This document shows, piece after piece, positions 20,488-29,755 of a stretch of 29,755 nt of DNA (position 1 is its first letter; each line of letters opens with the position of its first letter). The notes beneath the pieces are model-generated. The model made no database searches. It was given only the letters and a program-made list of their open reading frames with translations, and was not told the DNA's origin. A program made the translations under genes and the position numbers. The DNA comes from Hypsibius dujardini (taxonomy: Eukaryota > Tardigrada > Eutardigrada > Parachela > Hypsibiidae): positions 1 to 29,755 of the forward strand of contig LRSR01014075.1 in NCBI GenBank assembly GCA_001579985.1, written 5' to 3'.

Positions 20488-20520
20488 TATAAGGAGAAAC
20501 TTAAAGCCGCAAAATTCAGT
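20488..20520 (+). promoter_or_regulatory. Core promoter: TATA box and TCAGT initiator
   Basis: TATAAG at 20488-20493 and an arthropod-type initiator TCAGT at 20516-20520 place the A at 20518 exactly 30 bp from the start of the TATA box. The start site would give a 114-nt 5' UTR before the ATG at 20632. Confidence 0.7.
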
Positions 20521-20631
20521 GACGTTCAGGTTCATTGTTTGTGCCTTGTTTCGGACTGATCGATCGAGGTACCGAGGAAAACGGAAAGCATTTTCTTTGG
20601 GCAAGTCACAACAGAACCAAACTGCGTCGAA

Positions 20632-20806
20632 ATGCATCTTCTATTGATGAATTTCTTGATTGGATTTTCGGCGGCGCTTCTCTTGTCCGCCACCGCTGAG
20701 GTAAGGTTATTGTCTGAAAGCAATCCTGTCTGTCTGTCTGTCTGTCTGCCTGTCTGTCTGTCTGTCTGTCTGTGTGTCTGTCTGTGTGTCTGTCTGTTTG
20801 TGTGTT

Positions 20807-20841
<35 letters not shown>

Positions 20842-22014
20842 GTGTCTGTCTGTTTGTGTGTCTATGTGTCTGTCTGTTTGTGTGTCTGTCTATGTGCCTG
20901 TCCCACTAATCCCGTATCACTGACAGCCCATTCACGGCGTCTGGAGCGTCGGTGGGGAATGCGTATTGGGTACGACGGCGACCGGAGCAGCCTCAAGTTC
21001 CTCTTCAAGTTCCTCTTCCAGCTCGAGCGATTCCCTCAAATCAGACAGCTCCGCCAAGGTTCAGGCAGCTCCCGGTAAGACAGCTGACCAACATGGCGCT
21101 GCATTATCAGACAAGGCGACATCGGGTATAATAGACCAGTCCAAAAACGGCGGCGACTCATCGGACGCCAGCAAGAATAAGTCCGACCAGGCAGACAGTG
21201 CCTCAGCGCAACTTTTAGGCTCCACCGCAACAGGCGGAGCTGCAGGGTCCAGTAACAGTCAGGCAAGCGCTAAAAAGTCTGACCAAAAGGATTCGTCGTC
21301 GTCTTCTACAGAGAAGAAATCAAAGAAGACTAACTCCAAAAAATCGGCAGACAAGATAGGCGCGATCAACGCGCAACTTCTGGATGCGTCTGCCGATGAT
21401 GCGGCTGCTGCAAAAGCCACCAGCAAACGTCGTGGTCAACGAAGAACAACAGCTAGCTCCTCATCTGCTCTGACTGGCAGTTCCTCAGCCGGGGATTCGG
21501 CCAGTAGTGCCTCAGACAAGGCCGCTCAGAAATCGAGCCATGTCGTGCCTGGTGCGGTCTTGCTGCCTGGAAGTGACGCGGAGAACTACGGAGTGAAGTT
21601 TGACAACTCGAAATGGCAGGTGATTAGCACTAAGAACGTGCAAACGAATGTCTGGACGGAGTTGGACAGCTTGCGGGGGAAGGAGAAGATGAGTGCTGGG
21701 GAGATTCAGGATTTGCTGATCAAAGCCATACCTGGAAAGGATTACCCTAACCACGGTTCAATCCCCAAGACTTCGTTCAACTGTGAGAATGTGCATCAAG
21801 CAGGATTCTACGCGGATCCTGAAACAGAGTATGTCGCAAATTGAGCAAATGAAATAACCTTCACTTTCTCCACCTGTTAGTCTACCTGCCCGTCAGCATC
21901 TCTGTCTGAACGCTTCCCCGTTTGTGTCTATGCCTGTCTGTCTATCTGTCTGTCTGACTGTCTGTGTGTTGTGTGTCTGTCTGTGTGTGTCTGTGTGTCT
22001 GTCTGTCGTGTCTG

Positions 22015-22054
<40 letters not shown>

Positions 22055-22908
22055 GTGTTTGTCTGTGTCTGTCTGTCTGTGTGTCTGTCTGTGTCTAACC
22101 CTCAGTCACAAAACAAGTAGCCAATCCGTTGGAAGTGGGCGTGTACCACTTTTTCATAACAAATAATTGGGCCAAACGGACTCTCATACGTTAGTCGTGG
22201 AATTGTGCGTAAAGCTAATTGTAATTGACTCGTTTATTTGTTTGTTTTTTTGCAAACAGGTGTCAAGTGATCAGACGCTGCGATATAAACGGCATCAAGT
22301 GGAATTACCTCTGTCCGAACGCTACGGTAAGAAACTATATTTTTACGAACGAGATTTGGGAAAAAAATCTGACGCTAAGGAAATTGGTGTCGACGGCCGT
22401 CGGTCACTTGAACGATCTCGGTTGGCGCCAAGAATTTTTAATTCTTCTGCCTGTCCTTTCAATTCACACCGATTCGATTAAAAAAGTTTGGCTTTCAGCT
22501 CTTCAATCAAATCACGTTGACGTGTGACTGGTACTTCAACATTGACTGCTCACAGTAAGTCTGTATTTTTCGCCCATTTGTCTGTCTGACTGACTGACTG
22601 TGTTGTCTGTGTCTGTATGTCTGTCTGTGAGTCGGTTTGCCTGTCTATTTGTCTTCCTGCCTGTTTGTCTGTCTGTCTGCCTGTTTGTCTGTTTGTCTGC
22701 CTGTCTGTCTGTTTGCCTGCCTGTCTGTCTGCCTGTGTGTCTGCTTGTCTCTACGTCTGCCTGCCAGCTTGTTTGCCTGCCTGTCTGCTCCACGAGGGTT
22801 TCACGGTTATTTTTTTCTAGAGCAACGAAGTACTACGACTACAGCAACCCCAGGCTCTACCACTCCGACTGGGTCCTTCTCGACACACCAGTGGAAGTGA
22901 AAGCATAA
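20632..22908 (+). CDS. Secreted chitin-binding (peritrophin-A/CBM14) protein with Ser-rich linker
   Basis: Exons: 20632-20700 (phase 0), 20927-21828, 22260-22326, 22499-22554 and 22821-22908 (TAA 22906-22908). All junction phases agree, giving 393 residues. Exon 1 is a signal peptide ([17 protein letters not shown]). Exon 2 encodes a long Ser/Ala/Lys/Asp-rich, probably disordered linker with a 12-residue Ser run and a basic patch (KRRGQRR), then a compact stretch leading into the domain. The C-terminal domain spans exons 2-5 and has six cysteines spaced C-15-C-5-C-10-C-12-C-7-C, matching chitin-binding type 2, with [19 protein letters not shown] at its start and [15 protein letters not shown] at its end. 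A single such domain resembles arthropod CPAP1-type cuticle proteins. The likely site is cuticle or another chitinous matrix. Confidence 0.9.
20728..20900 (+). repeat. CTGT/GTGT tract, intron 1 of the chitin-binding gene
   Basis: CTGT units with TGTG and TTTG variants filling most of the 226-bp intron between 20700 and 20927. Confidence 0.95.
21922..22096 (+). repeat. CTGT/GTGT tract, intron 2 of the chitin-binding gene
   Basis: CTGT units with TGTGT and TCGTG variants, between the exons ending at 21828 and starting at 22260. Confidence 0.95.
22578..22790 (+). repeat. CTGT/CTGC tract, intron 4 of the chitin-binding gene
   Basis: CTGT, CTGC and CTGA units between the exons ending at 22554 and starting at 22821. 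Confidence 0.95.
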
Positions 22909-23128
22909 CGCCTGTTCGCGACGAAAGACAACCAAAGATGCCCAATTGAACAATCTACCACAGACGTCGAAAAACTCACTCCGGTCGCTCTAGAATTCCA
23001 CAGTTGACTTACAGGTCAATACAGTGTCTTCCTATACGTTTTTTCTTGTCTCAAAACTCCGGCTGGTCCACATTCCACAGAAACTATTAACTTGTATTGC
23101 ACAACGTAAGATTTATGTAATTATGTAC

Positions 23129-23134
23129 AATAAA
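23129..23134 (+). terminator. Polyadenylation signal, chitin-binding gene
   Basis: AATAAA about 220 bp after the stop codon of the chitin-binding gene, in a T-rich setting and before the convergent gene that ends at 23306. Confidence 0.6.
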
Positions 23135-23305
23135 ACAAACGATTATTAGAGACTGCTGCTGGACAGAAAGTCCCTCGAGAAATTCCTCAAGACAGACAGA
23201 CGGTGCGCTCGCTGCGAATCTAAGTGATGTAAGAAGATAAGGAGATGCATGATAAGAAACACACAAACTAGCCTGCGACAAAAACCTGCGCCTGTTCTGC
23301 AGAAA

Positions 23306-26213
23306 TTATTTTAATTGATAAGATTTCTTGACTGCATCAGCAGAGTCGTTCTTGTCTTTCGATTGCCCGCTGATCTTACTCCAGGCCGACGAAGCGATAT
23401 CTTCCACCTTCTCCAGGACGTCCCCGGCCTTGTCCTTAACCTTGTCCACAAGGGTGTCCTGACTGTGGTCTTGCTCATCACGGTTGCTGCTGGAGGACCA
23501 CCGGGACTGTTGGTTCGCCGACTGTGACTGCTGGTTCGCCGACTGGTTCGCCGACTGTGACTGCTGGTTCTCCCCGAAGTCATTCGTATTTTGTCCCTCC
23601 TTCAAGCCGCGCTGCTGCTGCTGATAGTCAGAGGCACGGCTCTGACGCAGACTGCCCTGGGAGTCTTGCGCGTAGTTCTGGCCGGACTGCTGCTGACTGT
23701 AGGAATCCTGACCCGAGCTTGTGTAGCGATCACGTCCTGAAAGCAGCAAAAACCCCCAATTAATTCTCATTCGCAATCATGACATCGATTAAAACACTCA
23801 GGCAGACAACCATAAAGACAAAGCTAAACAGATAGGCAGGCAGACAGACAGAGAGCTAGACAGACAGACAGACAGAGAGCTAGACAGACAGGCAGACAGA
23901 GAGCTAGACAGACAGACAGACAGACAGACAGAGAGCTAGACAGACAGACAGACAGATACGCAAACAGACAGTGAGCTAGACAGACAGACAGTGAGCTAGA
24001 CAGACAGATAGACAGCTAGGCAGACAGGCCGAACAGTTAAAAATCGTACTTTTATCCTGGATGCCACCTCGAAGCGATTCTCCAGCAGGCATCCCGTAGG
24101 TCGCCGATCCACCATACCCCGACTGATCCGCCCGATCGTTGACCTCCGACGACCCATACCGGTGTGCTTGGCCGTAATCACCAGAAGGCGAGGGATAAAA
24201 TCGGCGAGAAGTATAGTTCACGCCGCGTTCCTCTTGACGATACTGCGAGCCTGCCCCATAGCCTCTTGCCGACGACCCGCTGCCAGACTGTCCGTATCCG
24301 TCTCCCTGTAATTCGCCTCGTTGCAGGCTGTCCCGGTACTGCTGCGAGGATGCAAAGTTGGGCTCATCGTATTGCCCGCCCTGGTACCCGCTCCCTTGGC
24401 CCAGCCATCTTCCAGACTGCTGATTCCAACCGGAGCCGGAAGCACCCGACTGCGGCTGTGGATAGTAGTGTGACTGCTGCGGATTATATTGCCACTGCTG
24501 TTGAGGGTCTCCACCGTCGCCTAAGAATGACATCGAATAGTAATTAATCCAATTAAATTTTAATTAATAAATTAAATTAAATAAGGGTCCCCGATTTTAT
24601 GTTTTTTTTTCATTACGCTTTCGATATCGCGCTTACCGTAGCTGGAAGAGGACCGACCGAGAGATCCTAACAAGCCGCTGGGCTGTCCCATATCGCGCCT
24701 TCCGCCACTGGTCCAGTTCTGGCGGTGTTCCCGGTCGCTGACTCCCCAGCTGCGGCTGTTCGCGCCGAAGCCCTGGTTCGAAGGGTTCTGGTATTGCTGC
24801 TGCGACCAGTTGCGGGCGGGTTCGCTGTCGTAGTTCGGGTTGTTCGATTGGTTCATGCCTGAATTGTACCAGCCGGATTGGGGCGATGAGCCTTGGTACG
24901 ATTGGCTGCCCCATCCGCTGGACTGGCCCTCGTAGGGACCGGAAGTGCCGTATCCACGCTCCTCAGACATGCCGGAGCCGTAACGGGTCTCGTCACGCTT
25001 CGGCGACGGTCGGTATGACGGGCTGCTGTATGACCGGCCTGGAAAACATTAGAGGTAATCATGTCTGCCTGTCGTTGTCTATGTCTGTCTGTGTCTGTGT
25101 CTATGTCTATGTCTATGTCTGTGTCTGTGTCTATGTCTATGTCTATGTCTATGTCTGTGTCCGTGTCTATGTCTATGTCTGTGTCTGTGTCTGTGTCTGT
25201 GTCTGTGTCTGTGTCTGTGTCTGTGTCTGTGTCTATGTCTGTGTCTATGTCTGTGTCTATGATGTGTCTATGATGTGTCTATGTCTGTACGTTTGAAGGT
25301 TTTTTGACTGTCCGTCTGCTTGCGCTCACCATATTCTTGATCGTCCTTCCTGCTGCCTGTGAAGCCGGGTCCGCGGTTAGGGGACTGCGACTGCCACCTG
25401 CGATCGCCCTCCACCGCCTCCATCTGCCAGGTGTCGAGCTTGGCGGAATCCTGGCTGCGGTCGCCGAATCCGCCGACACGCTGTTCCCCGTAGTTGTTGC
25501 GCGATTGCTGCTGCTGCTGTTGCGGTTGCCGGTTGTAGGCGGCAGCACCATCAGCGTAATCGTTGCTTTCAGCCTTATTGGAAGAGTCCCGATCACCGTA
25601 CCCGCGACTGGCATTCAAAGAAGAGCCAGATGATCCGTAGGAAACGTTCCTGTTGGAGGAACTGCTACTGTCGTCCTTGCTCGGTGAAGAAGAACCACCT
25701 AAATCGAAAAGCAGGATAGTTTCGAGCTTCGACTAATCAGCAAACGTCAAGCATTCATTTACCCAGTTGATTGATTGATTTGAGGGGCAATTAAGTAATA
25801 TAATCGTTTAACTCACCATACGAACCAGTGGCGCCACCTGTCGCCGACTGATTCCACTGGGAATTTCCGCCGCTGGACGCATCGTCCTTCTTCCCGGACT
25901 GCTTCCAGTTGCAGTCCGAATCCTTCCCGCTCTGCTTCCACGACGACGCGGACGAATCGCAGGCCGACTTATCCTTAGAGTCCTTCGAGCTCCCCGAGGA
26001 CTTCCACGAAGACTCGCCGTCCTTTCCCTTCGCGGCCGAACTGTCCGACGACGAAGCGGACTGCTTCCAGGAATCCGTCGAATCCGTCGAGCTCTTCTCC
26101 TTCTCCTTCTCCTTGCCGGAAATGGACGCGGACGCGGACGCCAGGGAACGCGCTCCTGTGGCGAGGACGTTGGTCTTGCGCAGCGCTGATGCTAAAACAC
26201 GACTTCCAATCAT
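23306..26213 (-). CDS. Mitochondrially targeted, disordered low-complexity protein with LEA-like tail
   Basis: Exons: 26213-25817, 25698-25330, 25038-24637, 24520-24050 and 23736-23306 (TAA 23308-23306). All four junctions are phase 1 and the total is 689 residues. The start is ATG 26213-26211 (A at -3). Residues 1-30 (MIGSRVLASALRKTNVLATG then ARSLASASAS) have four Arg, one Lys and no acidic residue, a classic mitochondrial presequence. Next comes a Ser/Lys/Asp segment with five Trp motifs (WKQS, WKSS, WKQSG, WKQSG, WNQS). Exons 2-5 are rich in Gln, Ser, Gly, Tyr and Asn with GYG/SYG motifs, prion-like in composition, including a QQQQQQ run and SQSAN repeats. The last 50 residues switch to an amphipathic Lys/Asp/Glu helix (DTLVDKVKDKAGDVLEKVED) resembling group 3 LEA repeats. 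No folded domain is seen. Role unknown; stress protection or condensate formation in mitochondria is inference. Confidence 0.85.
23813..24030 (-). repeat. CAGACAGA/GAGAGCTAGA compound repeat, intron 4
   Basis: CAGA units interrupted regularly by GAGAGCTAGA or GTGAGCTAGA (near 23850, 23876, 23899, 23932, 23971 and 23992), in the intron between exons 4 and 5 of the mitochondrial-type gene. Confidence 0.92.
25068..25290 (+). repeat. (TGTCTG/TGTCTA)n hexanucleotide tract, intron 2
   Basis: TGTCTG and TGTCTA units between the exons at 24637-25038 and 25330-25698. On the gene's sense strand it reads CAGACA/TAGACA. Confidence 0.95.
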
Positions 26214-26306
26214 TTTTGCAATCGGATTTGCAATAGAATTCACTTTAAAAATAAGACAAAAATTTTTTCCTTCGGTGCAGAAAAAAAAAGTTTCGGAAGA
26301 AATGAA

Positions 26307-26342
26307 GATGAGTGGATGGTGGAGAACTGCGCGGTATATATC
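26307..26342 (-). promoter_or_regulatory. Core promoter of the mitochondrial low-complexity gene
   Basis: On the minus strand, GATATATACC gives a TATA box (TATATA from 26340 down). About 31 bp downstream is a CTCATC initiator-like site (A at 26309). The predicted 5' UTR is about 95 nt. Upstream on the same strand, CCAAT lies at 26422-26418 and a CRE-like TACGTCA near 26469-26463. Confidence 0.6.
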
Positions 26343-27249
26343 GTGCGGTCAAGGGGGGGGATTAATCCCCGCGGAAAAATCCCAGTACTCCGGGGAGGAG
26401 GCGGGGCCTGCATTGTAATTGGTCGCCCATGGGGTTTGGCCGATAAGCCACGCCTCTTTTTATGACGTATGCAGCCGAGTAGAATGCTTGGATAACCGAG
26501 TTAAGCTATTTACCTCGCTTAAAGCTTACATGCATTGAACGAGATAAATGGCCTGACTCAGTCAGTGAAGCATTCTGTCCACATGGGGAAGTGGTGCGTT
26601 GCAGACAACGAGCCGGAGTTTGCAGACAAACAACCCCGGTTTTCGTGGTCGGAAATTTCCGAGTGTTTGTTCGCTCTTTCCAGCGCAATCGATCCGATTC
26701 CCCAGCCCTTATAGGCTATCGTATGGTGAATCGAGTCAGTGATACTTCATTTCGATGATCGCGTGAGGACTGTTAGACAAGACAGACATTCGGTCAGGCA
26801 GACAGCGCGAAAGCGGTGTTAAAAAATTAATTTTTTATTTTAATTTTTTATTTAAAAATTAAACTTTTAAAAATTATTCCATTTGTTAACGGAGCGCTGC
26901 AGTGGTTGATTGATGTGTGAATTTCCGCGGTACATACCGATGTCTGGGTGTTTGTTTACCGTAGCGCGTTGCTTGTGCAAACGCATGCCGTTGCTTGTGC
27001 CATGCAAACGCATGTGGCGCAGGGCACGAAACACGCAACAACTGACACGTGCGCAATGCACGCGTCAGTTGTTCTGAATCAGTGTATTGTCGCTCGCCAT
27101 GTTCCATCGAGCCGTCCGGGCTAAATGCCTCTTTGTTTCGTCGAGTTGTTTGTTACTTGTTTAGAAGGCAATATCTTCGTTTGAGGGCGGTTGAGGCGGT
27201 TACATACAAGCGGCACGACAACGGTGCCAATCGTCAAGCGAAATTGGCA

Positions 27250-27421
27250 TTTTCTTTCGGATCAATCAATCAATCCACCACAGGCCGCTATTGTTAAACT
27301 TCTCTTCATTTTCTTTCGGATTAATCAAGCAATCCATCAGAGGCCGCTATTGTTAAACTTCTCTTCGTTTTCTTTCGGATTAATCAAGCAATCCATCACA
27401 GGCTACTATTGTTAAACTGCT
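27250..27421 (+). repeat. 59-bp tandem repeat, three copies
   Basis: TTTTCTTTCGG starts at 27250, 27309 and 27368. Each unit continues through ATCAA.CAATCCA and GCTATTGTTAAACT.CTCT. The copies are about 90 percent alike by eye. Confidence 0.95.
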
Positions 27422-27890
27422 CTCAATCGGTTGGTGTTTTTATTCCGTCAGCACTGTAACTGTCATAGTCGGATTTGTTTGCATTTAAATTCCCAAAAGT
27501 ATCTGCTAAATTAAAATTATGTACGGATCACTAGGTTTCTTAAAGTAGCTTTTTGCTTCTCAAAAAGAAAAAAACCGCACTACCCCCAGTGCTTAAATCA
27601 ATCAATCGATCGAGCGATAGGCTTGTATGTGTGATGAACAACTGATTTTATCCTTCACTGTTCAGCCCGTTGCTTTGCAATTTGGTCATATCAGTTTTGC
27701 AGTAAAGACGGGATAGATTAAAACAATATCCTTTGTTACGTTACATACGTATTGAATGTCTGAACTGAGCCATTGGAGTGATTCAGCTAGCAAATAATTT
27801 ACTTTGGTTTTGTTGCAAGTGGTTGATTGCTTGATCTGTTCGCTCAAATTACTGTCAATCAATCAAACAATCAATTCTATTAGTGTTAAT

Positions 27891-27980
27891 TTGATTGATT
27901 GATTTGTTGTGTAGCCCATATATTGCAATTGATTGATCGGTTGATTGATTGATTTGTTGTGTGACCTATATTTACAACTA
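27891..27980 (+). repeat. 50-bp tandem duplication, GATT-rich
   Basis: TTGATTGATTGATTTGTTGT starts at 27891 and again at 27941. Each copy is followed by GT plus a CCTATA-like segment. It lies in the presumed 5' UTR intron of the oxidase gene. Confidence 0.85.
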
Positions 27981-28019
27981 GTTGATTCATATTGTACCTT
28001 ATTTTCAGAGTCGCTCACA

Positions 28020-29321
28020 ATGAGCACTAAAATTGCTATTGTTGGTGCTGGTATTATTGGACTAAGCACAGCTGTGTGCTTACAGGACATCCTTCCTGAG
28101 GTTGAGGTGAGTCCGTGATCATATCCTGTTTTATAATTGCGGCAGTTGGTTGATTGACTGATTGTTTGTCTCCACAGGTGACGATCTTAGCGGACAAGTT
28201 TCACGAGGAGACCACCAGCGCCGTGGCTGCTGGGCTGTTCAGACCAGATCACATCTCAGCATCTGATCCGGCCGACGTTCCGAGGTGGATTGAAAGTTCA
28301 GCCAAGCGCTACTGGAGTTTGTACCGATCACGCGATGCCCATCTTGCTGGAATTTTCCAAATTAGCGGTAGATGAACAGACAGATACACAGATACACAGA
28401 CACACAGACACACAGACACACAGACACACAGACAGACACACAGACAGACACACAGACACACAGACACACAGACAGACAGACAGACACACAGACACACAGA
28501 CAGACAGACAGGCAGGCAGGCAGACAGGCAGGCAGGCAAGCAGACAGGCAGACAGGCAGACAGGCAGGCAGGCAAGCAGGCAAGCAGACAGGCAGATATC
28601 TTGGCAAGAAAACATATTTCTGAGTTTAGTTTTTTGTCGTTGTTTGCTCAGGCTACGTTTTTTCGAACGACGATCCCGATTTGCCGGCTGCCAAGCAGTA
28701 CCGCGACTTTGTCCCTAATTACCGGCAACTCTCGGGTCGTGAACTCGACGACGCCGGCGGACCTTGGCGCTACGGTTGCTACCATTCCACTGTTCTTGTC
28801 GAGCCGCTGATCCACATGCGCTACCTCAGGCGGGAGTTTGAGAAGCGTGGCGGTTGCATCCAACGCCTGACCGTCGAGGACCTCTCTGTGCTGCACGGAC
28901 AATTCGGCGCCGTGGTCAACTGCTCAGGTCTCGGGGCCCGACGATTGGTGGGCGATGATAGTATGGCACCTGTTCGTGGGCAGCTGCTGCGCGTCCGGGC
29001 GCCGTGGTTGAAGGAGTTCTACATGGGTGAGAATACGACGTACGTCTACCCGAATTCCGAGTCGGTGGTCTTGGGCGGTACCCGAGAATCTGGAGAATGG
29101 GATGTGACGCCGTCTAAAGCGGTGTCGGATTCCATAACGGCACGCTGCTCCAAAATGATTCCAGCGATTCAAGTAGGCGACTGAACCCGTCAACCAGATA
29201 CAGAGACTATAAAGGACGTAGACAGTCAGTTAGTCAACTAGACAGACTGATAGAGGCAGGCAGACGGGCAAACCAACAGACAGCCTGGCAGGTAGGCAGA
29301 CAGACAAACAGGCAGGCAGGC

Positions 29322-29358
<37 letters not shown>

Positions 29359-29651
29359 GGCAGACAGGCAGACAGACAGGCAGGTGGGCAAAAAACAGAC
29401 TGACTCACAGACATAAACATATTTATTTACAGGATGCCGAGATCATAAGTGCATCGGTTGGATTACGCCCTTGGAGACCGACGGTCCGGCTGGAAACGGA
29501 AATACTACAATTGGAAGGTGATAAAACTCTCCCTGTGATTCACAACTACGGGCATGCCGGTAACGGGATTTCGCTCTCTTGGGGTTGTGGCGTTCACGCT
29601 GCTACCTTGGCCCAGGAGGTCTTGCTGTCTTCCGGATCCGTTGGTCACTGA
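28020..29651 (+). CDS. DDO: D-aspartate oxidase, complete gene
   Basis: FAD-dependent oxidase that deaminates acidic D-amino acids, releasing 2-oxo acid, ammonia and hydrogen peroxide. Exons: 28020-28106, 28178-28367, 28652-29172 and 29433-29651 (TGA). Phases agree and the protein is 338 residues, as expected for the family. Motifs: [17 protein letters not shown] (Rossmann FAD site), [56 protein letters not shown] (substrate-carboxylate arginine region) and [28 protein letters not shown] and VGLRPWRP favour D-aspartate over D-amino-acid oxidase. The C-terminus, SSGSVGH, lacks an SKL-like peroxisomal signal. ATG 28020 follows a CTCACA context, with a probable 3' splice site at 28008. It is a paralogue of the gene cut at the left edge. 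Confidence 0.95.
28372..28598 (+). repeat. CAGA/CACA and CAGG tract, oxidase intron 2
   Basis: CAGACACA units followed by CAGG/CAAG units, filling the intron between 28367 and 28652. It starts within 5 bp of the splice donor. Confidence 0.95.
29222..29405 (+). repeat. CAGA/CAGG tract, oxidase intron 3
   Basis: CAGA, CAGG and CTGG units in the intron between the exons ending at 29172 and starting at 29433. Confidence 0.95.
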
Positions 29652-29755
29652 TTTTTGTGATAGCGAGATGCAAAAGCCATCATTGGCCAAGGCAAATGTT
29701 TTTCATTTGTTTAAAGATCGCAGTTTTCGTTGGGATCCGTGGGACAGACAGACAG

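Larger units (their letters stand above)
26470..28019. other. Intergenic region between low-complexity gene and oxidase
   Basis: No supported gene. It includes an AT-rich block at 26815-26885, a 59-bp tandem array at 27250-27421, short ATCA/GATT tracts and a 50-bp duplication at 27891-27980. An acceptor-like TTATTTTCAG ends at 28008, only 11 nt before the oxidase ATG, which suggests a 5' UTR intron in this stretch. Small minus-strand frames at 26506-27107 look like chance. Confidence 0.6.

Noticed and set aside
20191-20637. 148-residue minus-strand frame ending near a GTAAGA donor
   Set aside because: It overlaps the promoter and 5' UTR of the chitin-binding gene and has no family resemblance. 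Kept only as a remote possibility.
26211-26243. Start of the low-complexity protein at 26243
   Set aside because: That position is GTG; the first ATG is at 26213 and gives a better mitochondrial presequence with a good start context.
1-29755. CRISPR array
   Set aside because: The many short repeats are tetra- and hexanucleotide microsatellites in a eukaryotic genome with no unique spacers.

Overview
This is nuclear DNA from an animal. Every recognisable gene is split by GT-AG introns whose phases match exactly across the exons, no operons are visible, and non-coding DNA dominates. A peritrophin-type chitin-binding protein with an arthropod-like TATA plus TCAGT promoter points to an ecdysozoan. 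A mitochondrially targeted, disordered, LEA-like protein would suit a desiccation-tolerant lineage such as a tardigrade, but the window does not prove the taxon. Introns are packed with CTGT/CAGA tetranucleotide tracts, which produce most of the long spurious Cys/Leu/Ser/Val or Asp/Arg/Gln/Thr open frames.

Layout, left to right. (1) 132-335 (+): last exon of a D-aspartate oxidase gene cut by the window edge. (2) 731-5288 (+): seven-exon PIGW/GWT1 gene for the GPI-anchor inositol acyltransferase, with an in-frame 48-bp coding repeat in exon 2 and inverted-repeat elements in intron 2. (3) 6076 to about 12290 (-), convergent with PIGW: a Na+/K+-ATPase-type alpha subunit gene of at least 12 exons. 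Its phosphorylation machinery is intact but four ion-site residues are changed. (4) 14850-15952 (-): secreted Thr-rich mucin-like protein, with two further unassigned minus-strand candidate exons at 13517-14479. (5) 15953-20480: gene-poor and repeat-rich, with minisatellites, a strong inverted repeat and a MITE-like element. (6) 20632-22908 (+): secreted protein with a long Ser-rich linker and one C-terminal chitin-binding type 2 domain, with a clear promoter. (7) 23306-26213 (-): five-exon gene for a 689-residue low-complexity protein with a mitochondrial presequence and an LEA-like amphipathic tail. It has its own TATA box. (8) 28020-29651 (+): complete four-exon D-aspartate oxidase, a paralogue of the gene cut at the left edge.

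The genes do not form one pathway. The most interesting items are the mitochondrial low-complexity protein (possible stress protectant or condensate former) and the P-type ATPase with altered cation sites. Both are inferences from sequence. The catalytic motifs, exon phases and residue identities were read directly.
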